In this document: one piece after another, positions 1-6,184 of the stretch
Layout of the letters: every line of letters starts with the position of its first letter
How positions within the stretch are numbered: position 1 is the first letter of the stretch
Origin: an uncultured bacterium
GTDB taxonomy: Bacteria; Planctomycetota; Phycisphaerae; Phycisphaerales; SM1A02
Reading direction: 5' to 3'
Length of the DNA: 9,877 bases
Assembly (NCBI GenBank): GCA_903867275.1
Contig: CAIPQY010000477.1
Span: forward strand, 1-9,877
Program-made: the position numbers and the translations under genes
Notes under the pieces: model-generated
The model's input: only the letters and a program-made list of their open reading frames with translations
What the model was told of the DNA's origin: nothing
Databases searched by the model: none

Positions 1-1073
1 AGCACCGCCATGCTGCGCCACGGCACGCCGCGCTTGCCGGCCTCGCGCAGTTCCTGCACCACGCGCTGCGCCTCGTCGCGCTCGTCCACGCAGCGCACGT
101 AGCGCGGCGCCTCGCCCTCGCCGCGCATGCTGCGCAGCTCCTTGTGGCGACGCTGCCGGTTGTTCTGGATCAGCGTGGCCGCCGCGCTCACGATCGGGTG
201 CGTGCTGCGGAAGTTCTCGCCCAGCGGCACCACGATCGCGTCGGGGAAGTGCTCCTCGAACTTCAGGATGTTGCGCAGATCCGCGCCGCGCCAGCCGTAG
301 ATGCTCTGGTCGGGATCGCCCACCACGCACAGGCGGCGATGCGACTTGGCCAGTTCCAGCACCGTGCAGAACTGCGCGTGGTTGGTGTCCTGGTACTCGT
401 CCACCAGCATGTTGCGGAAGCGCGCCTGCAGCTGCTCGCGCACCGCCTCGTTGGTGCGCAGCAGGTTCGCGGTGCGGCACAGCAGGTCGTCGAAGTCCAG
501 CGACGAACTCCGCAGCAGCACCTTCTCGTAGGCCACGTACATGCGCGCGATCACGCGCGCGCGCCAGTCCTGCGCCTGCGCCTGCGCGATGTCCGGCGTG
601 ATCAGCATGTCCTTGAAGCCGCTGATCTCGCTCAACACCGTCTTGGGCGAGAAGCGATCCAGCGCCTCGCCCGATTCGGTGATCGCCTGCTTGCACGCCT
701 TGGTCTGGTCATCCGGATCCAGCACCGTGAAGTCCGCCGGCACGCCCGCCTCGGTGGCGTAGCGACGCAGCACACGCGCGCCAAAGCTGTGGAAGGTGCC
801 CGCCACGATGCGCGCGGCCTCGTCGGGATCCGGCATCAGCGCCTGCACGCGACGACGCATCTCGCCGGCCGCCTTGTTGGTGAAGGTGAGCGCCAGCACG
901 CTTGACGCGCGCTCGCCCTGCTCCACCAGATGCGCGATGCGATGCGTGATCACGCGCGTCTTGCCCGAGCCTGGCCCCGCCAGCACCAGCAGCGGTCCCG
1001 ACGTGTGCAGCACCGCCTCACGCTGGGGTTCGGTCAGGGCATCCAGCAGGCGATTGGGGGCTTCGGAAGTCAC
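1..1073 (-). CDS. uvrD: UvrD/PcrA-type superfamily 1 DNA helicase (3' end beyond window)
   Basis: ATP-dependent 3'-5' DNA helicase of the UvrD/PcrA/Rep family, acting in nucleotide excision and mismatch repair or replication restart. Only the first 357 codons are present; the family is usually 650-800 residues. Seen in my reverse-strand translation: Q-motif LTEPQREAV (Q17), Walker A AGPGSGKT (32-39), motif Ia LALTFTNKAAGEMRRR (60-75), motif Ib GTFHSFGARVL (92-102), Walker B LVDEYQDT (223-230, with D225-E226), motif III GDPDQSIYGWRG (252-263) and motif IV GENFRST. Domains 1A and 1B are thus intact. The chosen start is GTG at 1073-1071: an in-frame TAG at 1085-1083 lies just upstream and no other start falls between. 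No clear Shine-Dalgarno sequence is visible. It is divergent from dcd and shares its 400-bp control region. UvrD versus PcrA versus Rep cannot be decided without the C-terminal half. Confidence 0.95.
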   Translation of the reverse strand, partial: MTSEAPNRLLDALTEPQREAVLHTSGPLLVLAGPGSGKTRVITHRIAHLVEQGERASSVLALTFTNKAAGEMRRRVQALMPDPDEAARIVAGTFHSFGARVLRRYATEAGVPADFTVLDPDDQTKACKQAITESGEALDRFSPKTVLSEISGFKDMLITPDIAQAQAQDWRARVIARMYVAYEKVLLRSSSLDFDDLLCRTANLLRTNEAVREQLQARFRNMLVDEYQDTNHAQFCTVLELAKSHRRLCVVGDPDQSIYGWRGADLRNILKFEEHFPDAIVVPLGENFRSTHPIVSAAATLIQNNRQRRHKELRSMRGEGEAPRYVRCVDERDEAQRVVQELREAGKRGVPWRSMAV

Positions 1074-1128
1074 CGGGCGATTCTAAGGGCAAAAACAGCC
1101 TGCTTTCGGCCATTCCGAGCACCCCACT

Positions 1129-1144
1129 CCACAAGATATTGGGG
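1129..1144 (-). promoter_or_regulatory. NrdR-box-like palindrome (uvrD-proximal)
   Basis: Read on the minus strand this is CCCCAATATCTTGTGG, which by my count matches 13 of 16 positions of the NrdR consensus ACACWATATMTWGTGT. It lies 55-71 bp upstream of the helicase start codon and about 330 bp upstream of dcd. NrdR is the ATP/dATP-responsive repressor of RNR genes. The site may be a distal operator for the dcd-nrdJ side or may affect uvrD. It is a single motif match without experimental support. Confidence 0.4.
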
Positions 1145-1222
1145 CTTTGGACAGATTGGACAGCCTCTCCACACCATTTGTTGGAGTCTCGTGAAGAATG
1201 TGCCGATGTGCAAGGTGCGCCC

Positions 1223-1238
1223 GTTGTTGAACTTGTGG
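1223..1238 (+). promoter_or_regulatory. Possible second NrdR half-box
   Basis: The right half, AACTTGTGG, fits the NrdR box, while the left half is poor (about 9 of 16 positions overall). It is listed because it starts exactly 31 bp before the better box at 1254-1269. NrdR boxes are commonly paired about three helical turns apart. Its half-site CTTGTGG is the reverse complement of CCACAAG in the 1129 box. Confidence 0.3.
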
Positions 1239-1260
1239 AGGTGCTCCGTGAAATCACAAT
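1233..1260 (+). promoter_or_regulatory. Candidate sigma70-type promoter for dcd-nrdJ
   Basis: A -35-like TTGTGG (1233-1238) and a -10-like CACAAT (1255-1260) are separated by 16 bp. Both are imperfect matches to TTGACA and TATAAT. The main support is the overlap with the NrdR-like boxes. It would give a 5' leader of roughly 200 nt before dcd, so a closer unrecognised promoter is also possible. Confidence 0.3.
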
Positions 1261-1269
1261 ATTTCGTGT
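1254..1269 (+). promoter_or_regulatory. NrdR-box-like palindrome in the dcd-nrdJ promoter region
   Basis: TCACAATATTTCGTGT matches 13 of 16 positions of the NrdR consensus ACACWATATMTWGTGT, including the central ATAT-like core and the CAC/GTG arms. It overlaps the candidate -10 element at 1255-1260, so bound repressor would block RNA polymerase. The downstream genes are dcd and the RNR gene nrdJ, which is where NrdR boxes are expected. The match was seen by eye and needs a motif scan. Confidence 0.5.
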
Positions 1270-1379
1270 CACTCGAACTTGCGGCCCCAACATGTGGGGC
1301 TACCATCCGCTCCACGCAACCACCTCGCAGGCGTGCAGAGGCCCCGGAAGCGTGTCGGAAGCGGTACGAAAGAGCAGTC

Positions 1380-1401
1380 ATTTGTTCGGAATTTGTTCGG
1401 A
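1380..1401 (+). promoter_or_regulatory. Tandem 11-bp direct repeat with GTTC-N7-GTTC (LexA-like)
   Basis: Two perfect adjacent copies of ATTTGTTCGGA (1380-1390 and 1391-1401) place GTTC at 1384-1387 and 1395-1398 with exactly 7 bp between them. That is the direct-repeat SOS box known for alphaproteobacterial LexA. It lies 75-96 bp upstream of dcd and about 310 bp from uvrD, a classic SOS gene. Whether this organism's LexA recognises the sequence is unknown. Confidence 0.4.
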
Positions 1402-1461
1402 TGTCGTGGAGGCATTCCCTCGGTCCCGTGGCCGAGGGCCGTGCACGTCTGAACCGGTTCC

Positions 1462-1469
1462 AGAGGAAG
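1462..1469 (+). promoter_or_regulatory. Ribosome binding site of dcd
   Basis: AGAGGAAG ends 6 nt before the ATG at 1476. It settles the dcd start against the much longer upstream open frame. Confidence 0.75.
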
Positions 1470-1475
1470 CGCCCC

Positions 1476-2066
1476 ATGGTCTTGTCTGATGCAGAAATCC
1501 AGGAACGCGTCGGCATCGAGCCCTTCGAGTCGATGACCAAGCGACCGGGTCGCATCTCCTTCGGCGTGAGCAGCTACGGCTACGACGTTCGCGTGGGCAC
1601 GCGCTTCAAGGTGTTCACCAACGCCACCAGCGGCGGCACCGCGGTGGTGGATCCCAAGAAGTTCACCGATGACCTTTTCATCGACGTCGAGCTCGCCGGC
1701 ACCGGCCGCGACCACATCATCATTCCGCCCAACTCCTTCGCACTGGCCGAGACCGTGGAAACCATCCAGGTTCCGCGCGACTGCCTCGCCATCTGCGTGG
1801 GCAAGAGCACCTATGCCCGCTGCGGCATCATCGTGAACGTGACCCCGCTCGAGCCCGAGTGGCGCGGCAAGGTCACCATCGAGATCAGCAACACCACCCC
1901 CCTGCCGGCCCGCATCTACGCCAACGAGGGCATCGCCCAGATGGTGTTCCTGCAGGCCAGCCGCACCTGCGTCAGCAGCTACGCGGACAAGGGCGGCAAG
2001 TATCAGGACCAGACCGGACTCACGCTTCCCTTGGTGGACGGGCTCGCGCCCGCCAGCAAGGGCTGA
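1476..2066 (+). CDS. dcd: dCTP deaminase
   Basis: Deaminates dCTP to dUTP (possibly on to dUMP if bifunctional), supplying the precursor of dTMP in the cytosol. The 196 residues match the family's usual 185-195. Seen: SSYGYDVRVG (32-41), VVDPKKF (57-63), IIPPNSFALAETVE (82-95), the signature GKSTYARCGIIVNVTPLEPEW (109-129), VTIEISNTTPLPARIYANEG (133-152) and the C-terminal nucleotide-closing segment GGKYQDQTGLTLP (173-185). By alignment from memory with E. coli Dcd, S111 and R115 are the same residues, E126 replaces D128 and E136 is the catalytic E138. All key positions are therefore kept. The start has a good Shine-Dalgarno sequence. nrdJ begins 75 bp downstream, so the pair forms a dNTP-supply unit, with a hairpin between them. 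From sequence alone I cannot tell a monofunctional deaminase from a deaminase/dUTPase. Confidence 0.93.
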   Translation: MVLSDAEIQERVGIEPFESMTKRPGRISFGVSSYGYDVRVGTRFKVFTNATSGGTAVVDPKKFTDDLFIDVELAGTGRDHIIIPPNSFALAETVETIQVPRDCLAICVGKSTYARCGIIVNVTPLEPEWRGKVTIEISNTTPLPARIYANEGIAQMVFLQASRTCVSSYADKGGKYQDQTGLTLPLVDGLAPASKG

Positions 2067-2079
2067 CGCACTGCAACCC

Positions 2080-2107
2080 GTCGCCCGCGTGCGGGCGACC
2101 ACGTTTT
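2080..2107 (+). terminator. Terminator-like hairpin between dcd and nrdJ
   Basis: A perfect 9-bp inverted repeat, GTCGCCCGC (2080-2088) and GCGGGCGAC (2091-2099), is very GC-rich and has a 2-nt centre (in practice 8 bp with a 4-nt loop). It is followed after 4 nt by TTTTCTT (2104-2110). It resembles an intrinsic terminator with a displaced, short U-tract. It starts 14 nt after the dcd stop codon. It could reduce or attenuate transcription into nrdJ, or protect the dcd message from 3' decay. Confidence 0.5.
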
Positions 2108-2141
2108 CTTCACCCTCTCGCACACGGACACGGAACGAGCC

Positions 2142-5100
2142 ATGCGAATTCACCGACGCTTCACCGAACCAAACAAGGATGTGTACGCCTCGATCGAGTG
2201 GAGCACCCGCTCCAGTCGCATCTCCAACAGTGACGGCAGCACCGTCTTCGAGATGAACGACGCGGAAATCCCCGCCACCTGGAGCCAGCTCGCCACCGAC
2301 ATCGTGGTGAGCAAGTACTTCCGCAAGGCCGGCGTGCCGCAGATCGGCACCGATGGCCAGCCCAAGGTCGATGCGAGCGGCAAGCCCGTGCTCGGTCCCG
2401 AGCGCTCGGTGAAGCAGGTTGTGCACCGCCTCGCCGGCTGCTGGCGCCACTGGGGCGAGAAGTTCGGCTACTTCGCCAGCGCCAAGGATGCGCAGGCGTT
2501 CTACGACGAGATCGCATGGATGCTGCTGAACCAGGTCGCGGCGCCCAACAGCCCGCAGTGGTTCAACACCGGCCTGAACTACGCCTACGGCATCAGCGGC
2601 CCCGCACAGGGCCACTGGATCACCGATCACGCCACCGGCACGCCGACGCTGGCCACCGACGCCTACACCCATCCGCAGCCGCACGCCTGCTTCATCCAGG
2701 CGGTGGCCGATGATCTGGTGGGCGAAGGCGGCATCATGGACCTGTGGACCCGCGAGGCCCGCCTGTTCAAGTACGGCTCGGGCACCGGCACCAACTTCAG
2801 CTCGGTCCGCGGCGAGAACGAGTCGCTGTCGGGCGGCGGCAAGTCGAGCGGCCTGATGAGCTTCCTGAAGATCGGCGACCGCGCCGCCGGCGCCATCAAG
2901 AGCGGTGGCACCACGCGTCGCGCCGCCAAGATGGTGTGCCTGGACGTGGATCACCCCGATGTCGAGGCCTTCGTCAGCTGGAAGGTGCGCGAGGAGCTGA
3001 AGGTGGCAGCGCTGGTGGAAGGCGCCAAGCACTTCTCGCCCGAGCAGAAGGAGACGGCGCAGCGCCTCGGCCTGAAGCTTGACTACGACTTCAACGGCGA
3101 GAGCTACTACACCGTCAGCGGCCAGAACAGCAACAACTCCGTGCGCCTGAGCGACGCCTTCATGGAAGCCGTCGATGCCGACGCCGACTGGAACCTGATC
3201 CGTCGCACCGACGGCAAGGTGGCCAAGAAGCTGAAGGCGCGCGACCTGTGGAACCAGATCAGCTTCGCCGCATGGCGCTGCGCCGATCCGGGCCTGCAGT
3301 ACGACAGCACCATCAACGCGTGGCACACCTGCCCCAACGGTGGCCGCATCAACGCCAGCAACCCGTGCAGCGAATACATGTTCCTGGACAACACGGCGTG
3401 CAACCTGGCCAGCATCAACCTGCTCAAGCTGTACGACCCCGAGACCCGCAACTTCGACCTCGAGGCCTACGAGCACGCGATCAGCCTGTGGACCGTGGTG
3501 CTCGAGATCAGCGTGCTGATGGCGGCGTTCCCCTCCAAGGAGATCGCCGAGCGCAGCTGGAAGTACCGCACGCTGGGTCTTGGCTACGCCAACCTGGGCG
3601 CGCTGCTGATGCAGGCGGGCATTCCCTACGACAGCGATGAAGGTCGCGCGCTGTGCGGCGCCTTCAGCGCCATCCTGACCGGTCGCAGCTACGCCGCCAG
3701 CGCCCTGCTGGCCGCCGAGCACGGCGCGTTCGATGGCTTCGCCGAGAACCGCGAGGAGATGCTGCGGGTCATCCGCAACCATCGCCGCGCGGCCTATGGC
3801 ACCGCACGCGACGCCTCCGAGTGGGAGTCGCTGCGCATCCGTCCGGTGTCGATCGACCACGGCATCTTCAAGGCCGGCAAGGTTCCGCTGGCGAACGCCG
3901 GCGACATGCTCGCGCGTTCGCTCGCCGCATGGGACGACGCCCTGCTGTTCGGAACCAAGTTCGGTTTCCGCAACGCGCAGGTCACCGTGATCGCCCCCAC
4001 CGGCACCATCGGCCTGCTGATGGACTGCGACACCACCGGCGTGGAGCCCGACTTCGCGCTGACCAAGTTCAAGAAGCTCGCCGGCGGCGGCTACTTCAAG
4101 ATCGCCAACCAGAGCCTGCGTCCGGCGATGAAGGCCCTCGGCTACAGCGCCACGCAGACCGACGAGATCCTGGCGCACGTCATGGGCACGCTGAACCTGG
4201 ACACCCCCATGCCCGATGCGGACGGCCGCATTCCGGCCACGGGCCCCACGTTCCGTCAGCACCTGACCGCCAAGGGCTACACCGGCGACAACCTGGTGGC
4301 GCTCGAGAACCAGCTGCCCATGATGTTCGAGCTGGGCTTCGCGTTCAGCGCATGGAGCATGCCCACGCAGGTGCTCGAGGCCGCCGGCCTTGACCCCGCT
4401 GCGGCCAAGGCCGACGGCAAGTTCAACGGCCTGAAGGTGCTCGGCCTGAAGAAGAAGCAGATCGAGTCGCTGAACCGCCGCATCTGCGGCACCCAGACCG
4501 TGGAAGGTGCACCGCACCTGAAGGCGGAGCATCTGGCGGTGTTCGACTGCGCCAACAAGTGCGGCCCAACCGGCACGCGGTTCATCCGCCCCGAAGGCCA
4601 CATCCACATGATGGCCGCGGCGCAGCCCTTCATCTCGGGCGCCATCTCGAAGACCATCAACATGGCCTCCGAGGCAACGGTCGAGCAGATCGGCGACGCC
4701 TATCGCATGAGCTGGGAGTTGGGCCTGAAGGCCAACGCCCTGTACCGCGACGGCAGCAAGCTGAGCCAGCCCCTCTCCACCAAGACCGATGTGGAGCAGG
4801 AGGACGAGGACATGGAAGGCCTCGAGGAGTCCGCCACCGCGGGGGAGCCCGTGGCTTCGGCGGCGTCCAGCCAGGGCGCGACGCGTGCAGCGGCGGCGCC
4901 TGCGACATCGACCTCGACGACATCGTTCGAATCCCCCGTGGCCGAGGCCAACTCGGTCCTGGTGGAGGGTGACCGATTCGTGGAGCGCATCGTGGAGCGC
5001 GTGGTGGAGCGCGTGATCGAGCGTCCCATGCGTCGTCGCCTGAACGAGACGCGCGGCAGCATCACGCACAAGTTCAACGTGGCGGGCCACGAGGGCTACC

Positions 5101-5831
5101 TCATCGTGGGTCTCTACGAGGACGGCCGCCCGGGCGAGCTCTTCATCACCATGGCGAAGGAAGGTTCCACCATCGGCGGCCTGATGGACTCGCTTGGCAC
5201 CGCGATCAGCGTGGCCCTGCAGTACGGCGTGCCGGTGGAGAGCCTGGTGAACAAGTTCGCGCACCAGCGCTTCGAGCCGATGGGCATGACCACCAACTCG
5301 GACATCCCCTTCGCGAAGAGCCTGGTGGACTACATCTTCCGGTGGATGGGCATGCAGTTCATCGCCGGCTATCGGGATCAGAACGCACCGCGGCGACCTG
5401 CGTCGGTCGCTGCACCGGTCACGGCGGAGCCGCTGGCCGATCATCATGGACGTGGCGTCAAGGAGGACACTGCATGGCAGCATCGCACGGACGGCGCATC
5501 CGCTCGCCTCGGCGACCGGATTTCGTCGAGCGACATGGTCGCGTCAGGGTCGTCCGACACGGATTCCCCGCGCGGCTCGGAGAGGATCGCCTCGATCCTG
5601 TCCGAGACCACGCAGATCACCGAGTCGGACGTGTCGACGAGCGCACATTCGGCTGGGGTGAGCGTGGTGACGGAAACCACCGTCGCCACCAAGCGCGTCA
5701 GCGTGCTCGATCAGGCAACGGCCACCCTCATGGGTGACGCGCCTGCCTGCGACGGATGCGGATCGATCACCGTCCGGAACGGCACCTGCTACCGGTGCCT
5801 CAACTGCGGCAACAGCATGGGCTGCAGCTGA
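2142..5831 (+). CDS. nrdJ: Adenosylcobalamin-dependent (class II) ribonucleotide reductase
   Basis: Reduces ribonucleotides to deoxyribonucleotides using adenosylcobalamin to make the active-site thiyl radical; cytosolic and oxygen-independent. At 1229 residues it has the length of the large zinc-tailed NrdJ group. Seen: first redox cysteine C183 in PHACFIQAV; KYGSGTGTNFS (210-220); GGTTRRAAKM (255-264); NPCSE (407-411) with the radical cysteine C409 and E411; second redox cysteine C420 in TACNLASINL, 11 residues later as in Thermotoga NrdJ; FDCANKCG (801-808); GHIHMMAAAQPFIS (819-832). After the barrel come an acidic, Ala/Ser/Thr-rich linker, a VERIVERVVERVIERP repeat (947-962), a TSCPD-type domain (about 964-1085), a long Ser/Thr-rich linker and a tail with C1203, C1206, C1216, C1219, C1222 and C1228. 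No ATP-cone or intein is seen. The ATG has only a weak upstream GGA (2132-2134). It is probably co-regulated with dcd. Confidence 0.96.
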   Translation: MRIHRRFTEPNKDVYASIEWSTRSSRISNSDGSTVFEMNDAEIPATWSQLATDIVVSKYFRKAGVPQIGTDGQPKVDASGKPVLGPERSVKQVVHRLAGCWRHWGEKFGYFASAKDAQAFYDEIAWMLLNQVAAPNSPQWFNTGLNYAYGISGPAQGHWITDHATGTPTLATDAYTHPQPHACFIQAVADDLVGEGGIMDLWTREARLFKYGSGTGTNFSSVRGENESLSGGGKSSGLMSFLKIGDRAAGAIKSGGTTRRAAKMVCLDVDHPDVEAFVSWKVREELKVAALVEGAKHFSPEQKETAQRLGLKLDYDFNGESYYTVSGQNSNNSVRLSDAFMEAVDADADWNLIRRTDGKVAKKLKARDLWNQISFAAWRCADPGLQYDSTINAWHTCPNGGRINASNPCSEYMFLDNTACNLASINLLKLYDPETRNFDLEAYEHAISLWTVVLEISVLMAAFPSKEIAERSWKYRTLGLGYANLGALLMQAGIPYDSDEGRALCGAFSAILTGRSYAASALLAAEHGAFDGFAENREEMLRVIRNHRRAAYGTARDASEWESLRIRPVSIDHGIFKAGKVPLANAGDMLARSLAAWDDALLFGTKFGFRNAQVTVIAPTGTIGLLMDCDTTGVEPDFALTKFKKLAGGGYFKIANQSLRPAMKALGYSATQTDEILAHVMGTLNLDTPMPDADGRIPATGPTFRQHLTAKGYTGDNLVALENQLPMMFELGFAFSAWSMPTQVLEAAGLDPAAAKADGKFNGLKVLGLKKKQIESLNRRICGTQTVEGAPHLKAEHLAVFDCANKCGPTGTRFIRPEGHIHMMAAAQPFISGAISKTINMASEATVEQIGDAYRMSWELGLKANALYRDGSKLSQPLSTKTDVEQEDEDMEGLEESATAGEPVASAASSQGATRAAAAPATSTSTTSFESPVAEANSVLVEGDRFVERIVERVVERVIERPMRRRLNETRGSITHKFNVAGHEGYLIVGLYEDGRPGELFITMAKEGSTIGGLMDSLGTAISVALQYGVPVESLVNKFAHQRFEPMGMTTNSDIPFAKSLVDYIFRWMGMQFIAGYRDQNAPRRPASVAAPVTAEPLADHHGRGVKEDTAWQHRTDGASARLGDRISSSDMVASGSSDTDSPRGSERIASILSETTQITESDVSTSAHSAGVSVVTETTVATKRVSVLDQATATLMGDAPACDGCGSITVRNGTCYRCLNCGNSMGCS

Positions 5832-5899
5832 CGGACGCTTTGGACAACGCCTGATTCGCTTCGTCACTGCTCCGACGGCGAATCGGGCGCACGCACGCG

Positions 5900-6094
5900 A
5901 TGGGGTCGGACCCCAAGGGGAGGAACCAAGGTCGGCGAGTGGATGGACCCTCCTTGCACTGGTCGGACGAGCACGGAGACCGCTTGTCCCGACCCTTCGA
6001 TCGCGGCCATTACCGGCGGCCGCATGGTCCGGAACGGAAGCCGGACCAGTCGAAGTGGCCGCCTCCCAACAAGGCCGCCCCCATCGCGATTTGA
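5900..6094 (+). CDS. Possible small basic protein of unknown function
   Basis: A 64-codon ORF starting at ATG 5900. An alternative in-frame GTG start at 5939 gives 51 residues and has a better Shine-Dalgarno sequence (CAAGG at 5927-5931, 7 nt upstream), whereas none is visible before 5900. The product is hydrophilic, rich in Arg, Pro, Asp, Gly and His, and ends in KWPPPNKAAPIAI; it has no membrane segment, cysteine or recognisable motif. By my count GC at codon positions 1, 2 and 3 is about 67, 56 and 78 percent, the order expected of a real gene in GC-rich DNA. A terminator stem begins 22 bp after the stop. Against it: GC-rich spacers often give such ORFs, other frames here are also open, and part of it overlaps inverted repeats. 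I do not recognise it. Confidence 0.33.
   Translation: MGSDPKGRNQGRRVDGPSLHWSDEHGDRLSRPFDRGHYRRPHGPERKPDQSKWPPPNKAAPIAI
6025..6048. repeat. 8-bp inverted repeat
   Basis: TGGTCCGG and CCGGACCA are perfect inverted arms separated by 8 nt (AACGGAAG). There is no U-tract, so it is not an obvious terminator. It sits 15 bp after a GCGGCC/GGCCGC pair within the spacer downstream of nrdJ. Confidence 0.5.
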
Positions 6095-6115
6095 ATGCCG
6101 GCCATGAGCCGGTTC

Positions 6116-6152
6116 CAGAAGCCCTCGCCCTCGCGCGAGGGCTTCTGCGTTT
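6116..6152 (+). terminator. Rho-independent-type terminator downstream of nrdJ
   Basis: A perfect 13-bp stem has the arms CAGAAGCCCTCGC (6116-6128) and GCGAGGGCTTCTG (6135-6147) with a 6-nt loop, followed by CGTTT. The stem is strong but the T-tract is short. It ends transcription from nrdJ or the possible small ORF and separates it from the membrane-protein gene. It also argues against starting that gene at 6095 or 6104, since the coding region would then contain the hairpin. Confidence 0.7.
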
Positions 6153-6169
6153 GGGCGCGTGCGTTGCAG

Positions 6170-6175
6170 TACACT
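6170..6175 (+). promoter_or_regulatory. Candidate -10 element just before the membrane-protein gene
   Basis: TACACT matches 4 of 6 bases of TATAAT and ends 9 bp before the ATG at 6185. Transcription would begin at or within a few bases of that ATG, giving a leaderless or nearly leaderless mRNA, which fits the absence of a Shine-Dalgarno sequence there. No good -35 element is visible at 16-18 bp. Confidence 0.35.
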
Positions 6176-6184
6176 CACGCTCCC

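Larger units (their letters stand above)
1074..1475. promoter_or_regulatory. Divergent uvrD-dcd control region
   Basis: About 400 bp with no convincing gene, less GC-rich than its flanks. The plus-strand frame of dcd happens to stay open through it, but the translation there is low quality and family members begin at the Met of MVLSD. It holds NrdR-box-like palindromes at 1129-1144 and 1254-1269, a half-matching box at 1223-1238, a tandem 11-bp direct repeat at 1380-1401, TCCACA cores at 1128, 1168 and (reverse) 1234-1239, and a 6-bp-stem hairpin at 1284-1300 (GCCCCA/TGGGGC, 5-nt loop). These sites are listed separately. The arrangement suggests joint regulation of a repair helicase and a dNTP-supply operon, which is an inference from sequence patterns only. 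Confidence 0.6.
5832..6184. other. nrdJ downstream spacer with weakly supported content
   Basis: A 353-bp stretch without a confident gene. It holds a candidate small ORF (5900/5939-6094), the near-palindrome TGGGGTC-G-GACCCCA (5901-5915), a GCGGCC/GGCCGC pair (6003-6008/6018-6023), an 8-bp inverted repeat TGGTCCGG/CCGGACCA (6025-6032/6041-6048) and the terminator at 6116-6152. The first 68 bp (5832-5899) contain nothing I can identify. Confidence 0.6.

Noticed and set aside
144..905. 253-codon plus-strand open frame opposite the helicase
   Set aside because: The reverse strand encodes all expected superfamily 1 helicase motifs in order; this is the complementary shadow.
930..1475. N-terminal extension of dcd in its open frame back to 930
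   Set aside because: It would overlap the helicase gene and run through the control region. The family starts at the Met of MVLSD, which has its own Shine-Dalgarno sequence.
1074..1475. Cobalamin riboswitch upstream of dcd-nrdJ
   Set aside because: Expected because class II RNR genes sometimes carry one, but I could not find the B12-box consensus or the surrounding fold by eye. A covariance-model search would settle it.
1269..5483. 1404-codon open frame on the minus strand opposite dcd and nrdJ
   Set aside because: Its product is a His/Val/Ala/Leu/Gly/Arg-rich antisense artefact of GC-rich codon bias. The plus strand has unmistakable dCTP deaminase and RNR motifs over the same span.
2142..5831. 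Intein or insertion inside nrdJ
   Set aside because: RNR genes are common intein hosts, but the catalytic motifs follow each other at normal spacing and the length equals the zinc-tailed family. The linkers are ordinary low-complexity segments.
6095..6184. Earlier ATG starts (6095, 6104) for the membrane protein
   Set aside because: The extra 30 codons would span the 13-bp terminator stem, and the added residues are just its translation.
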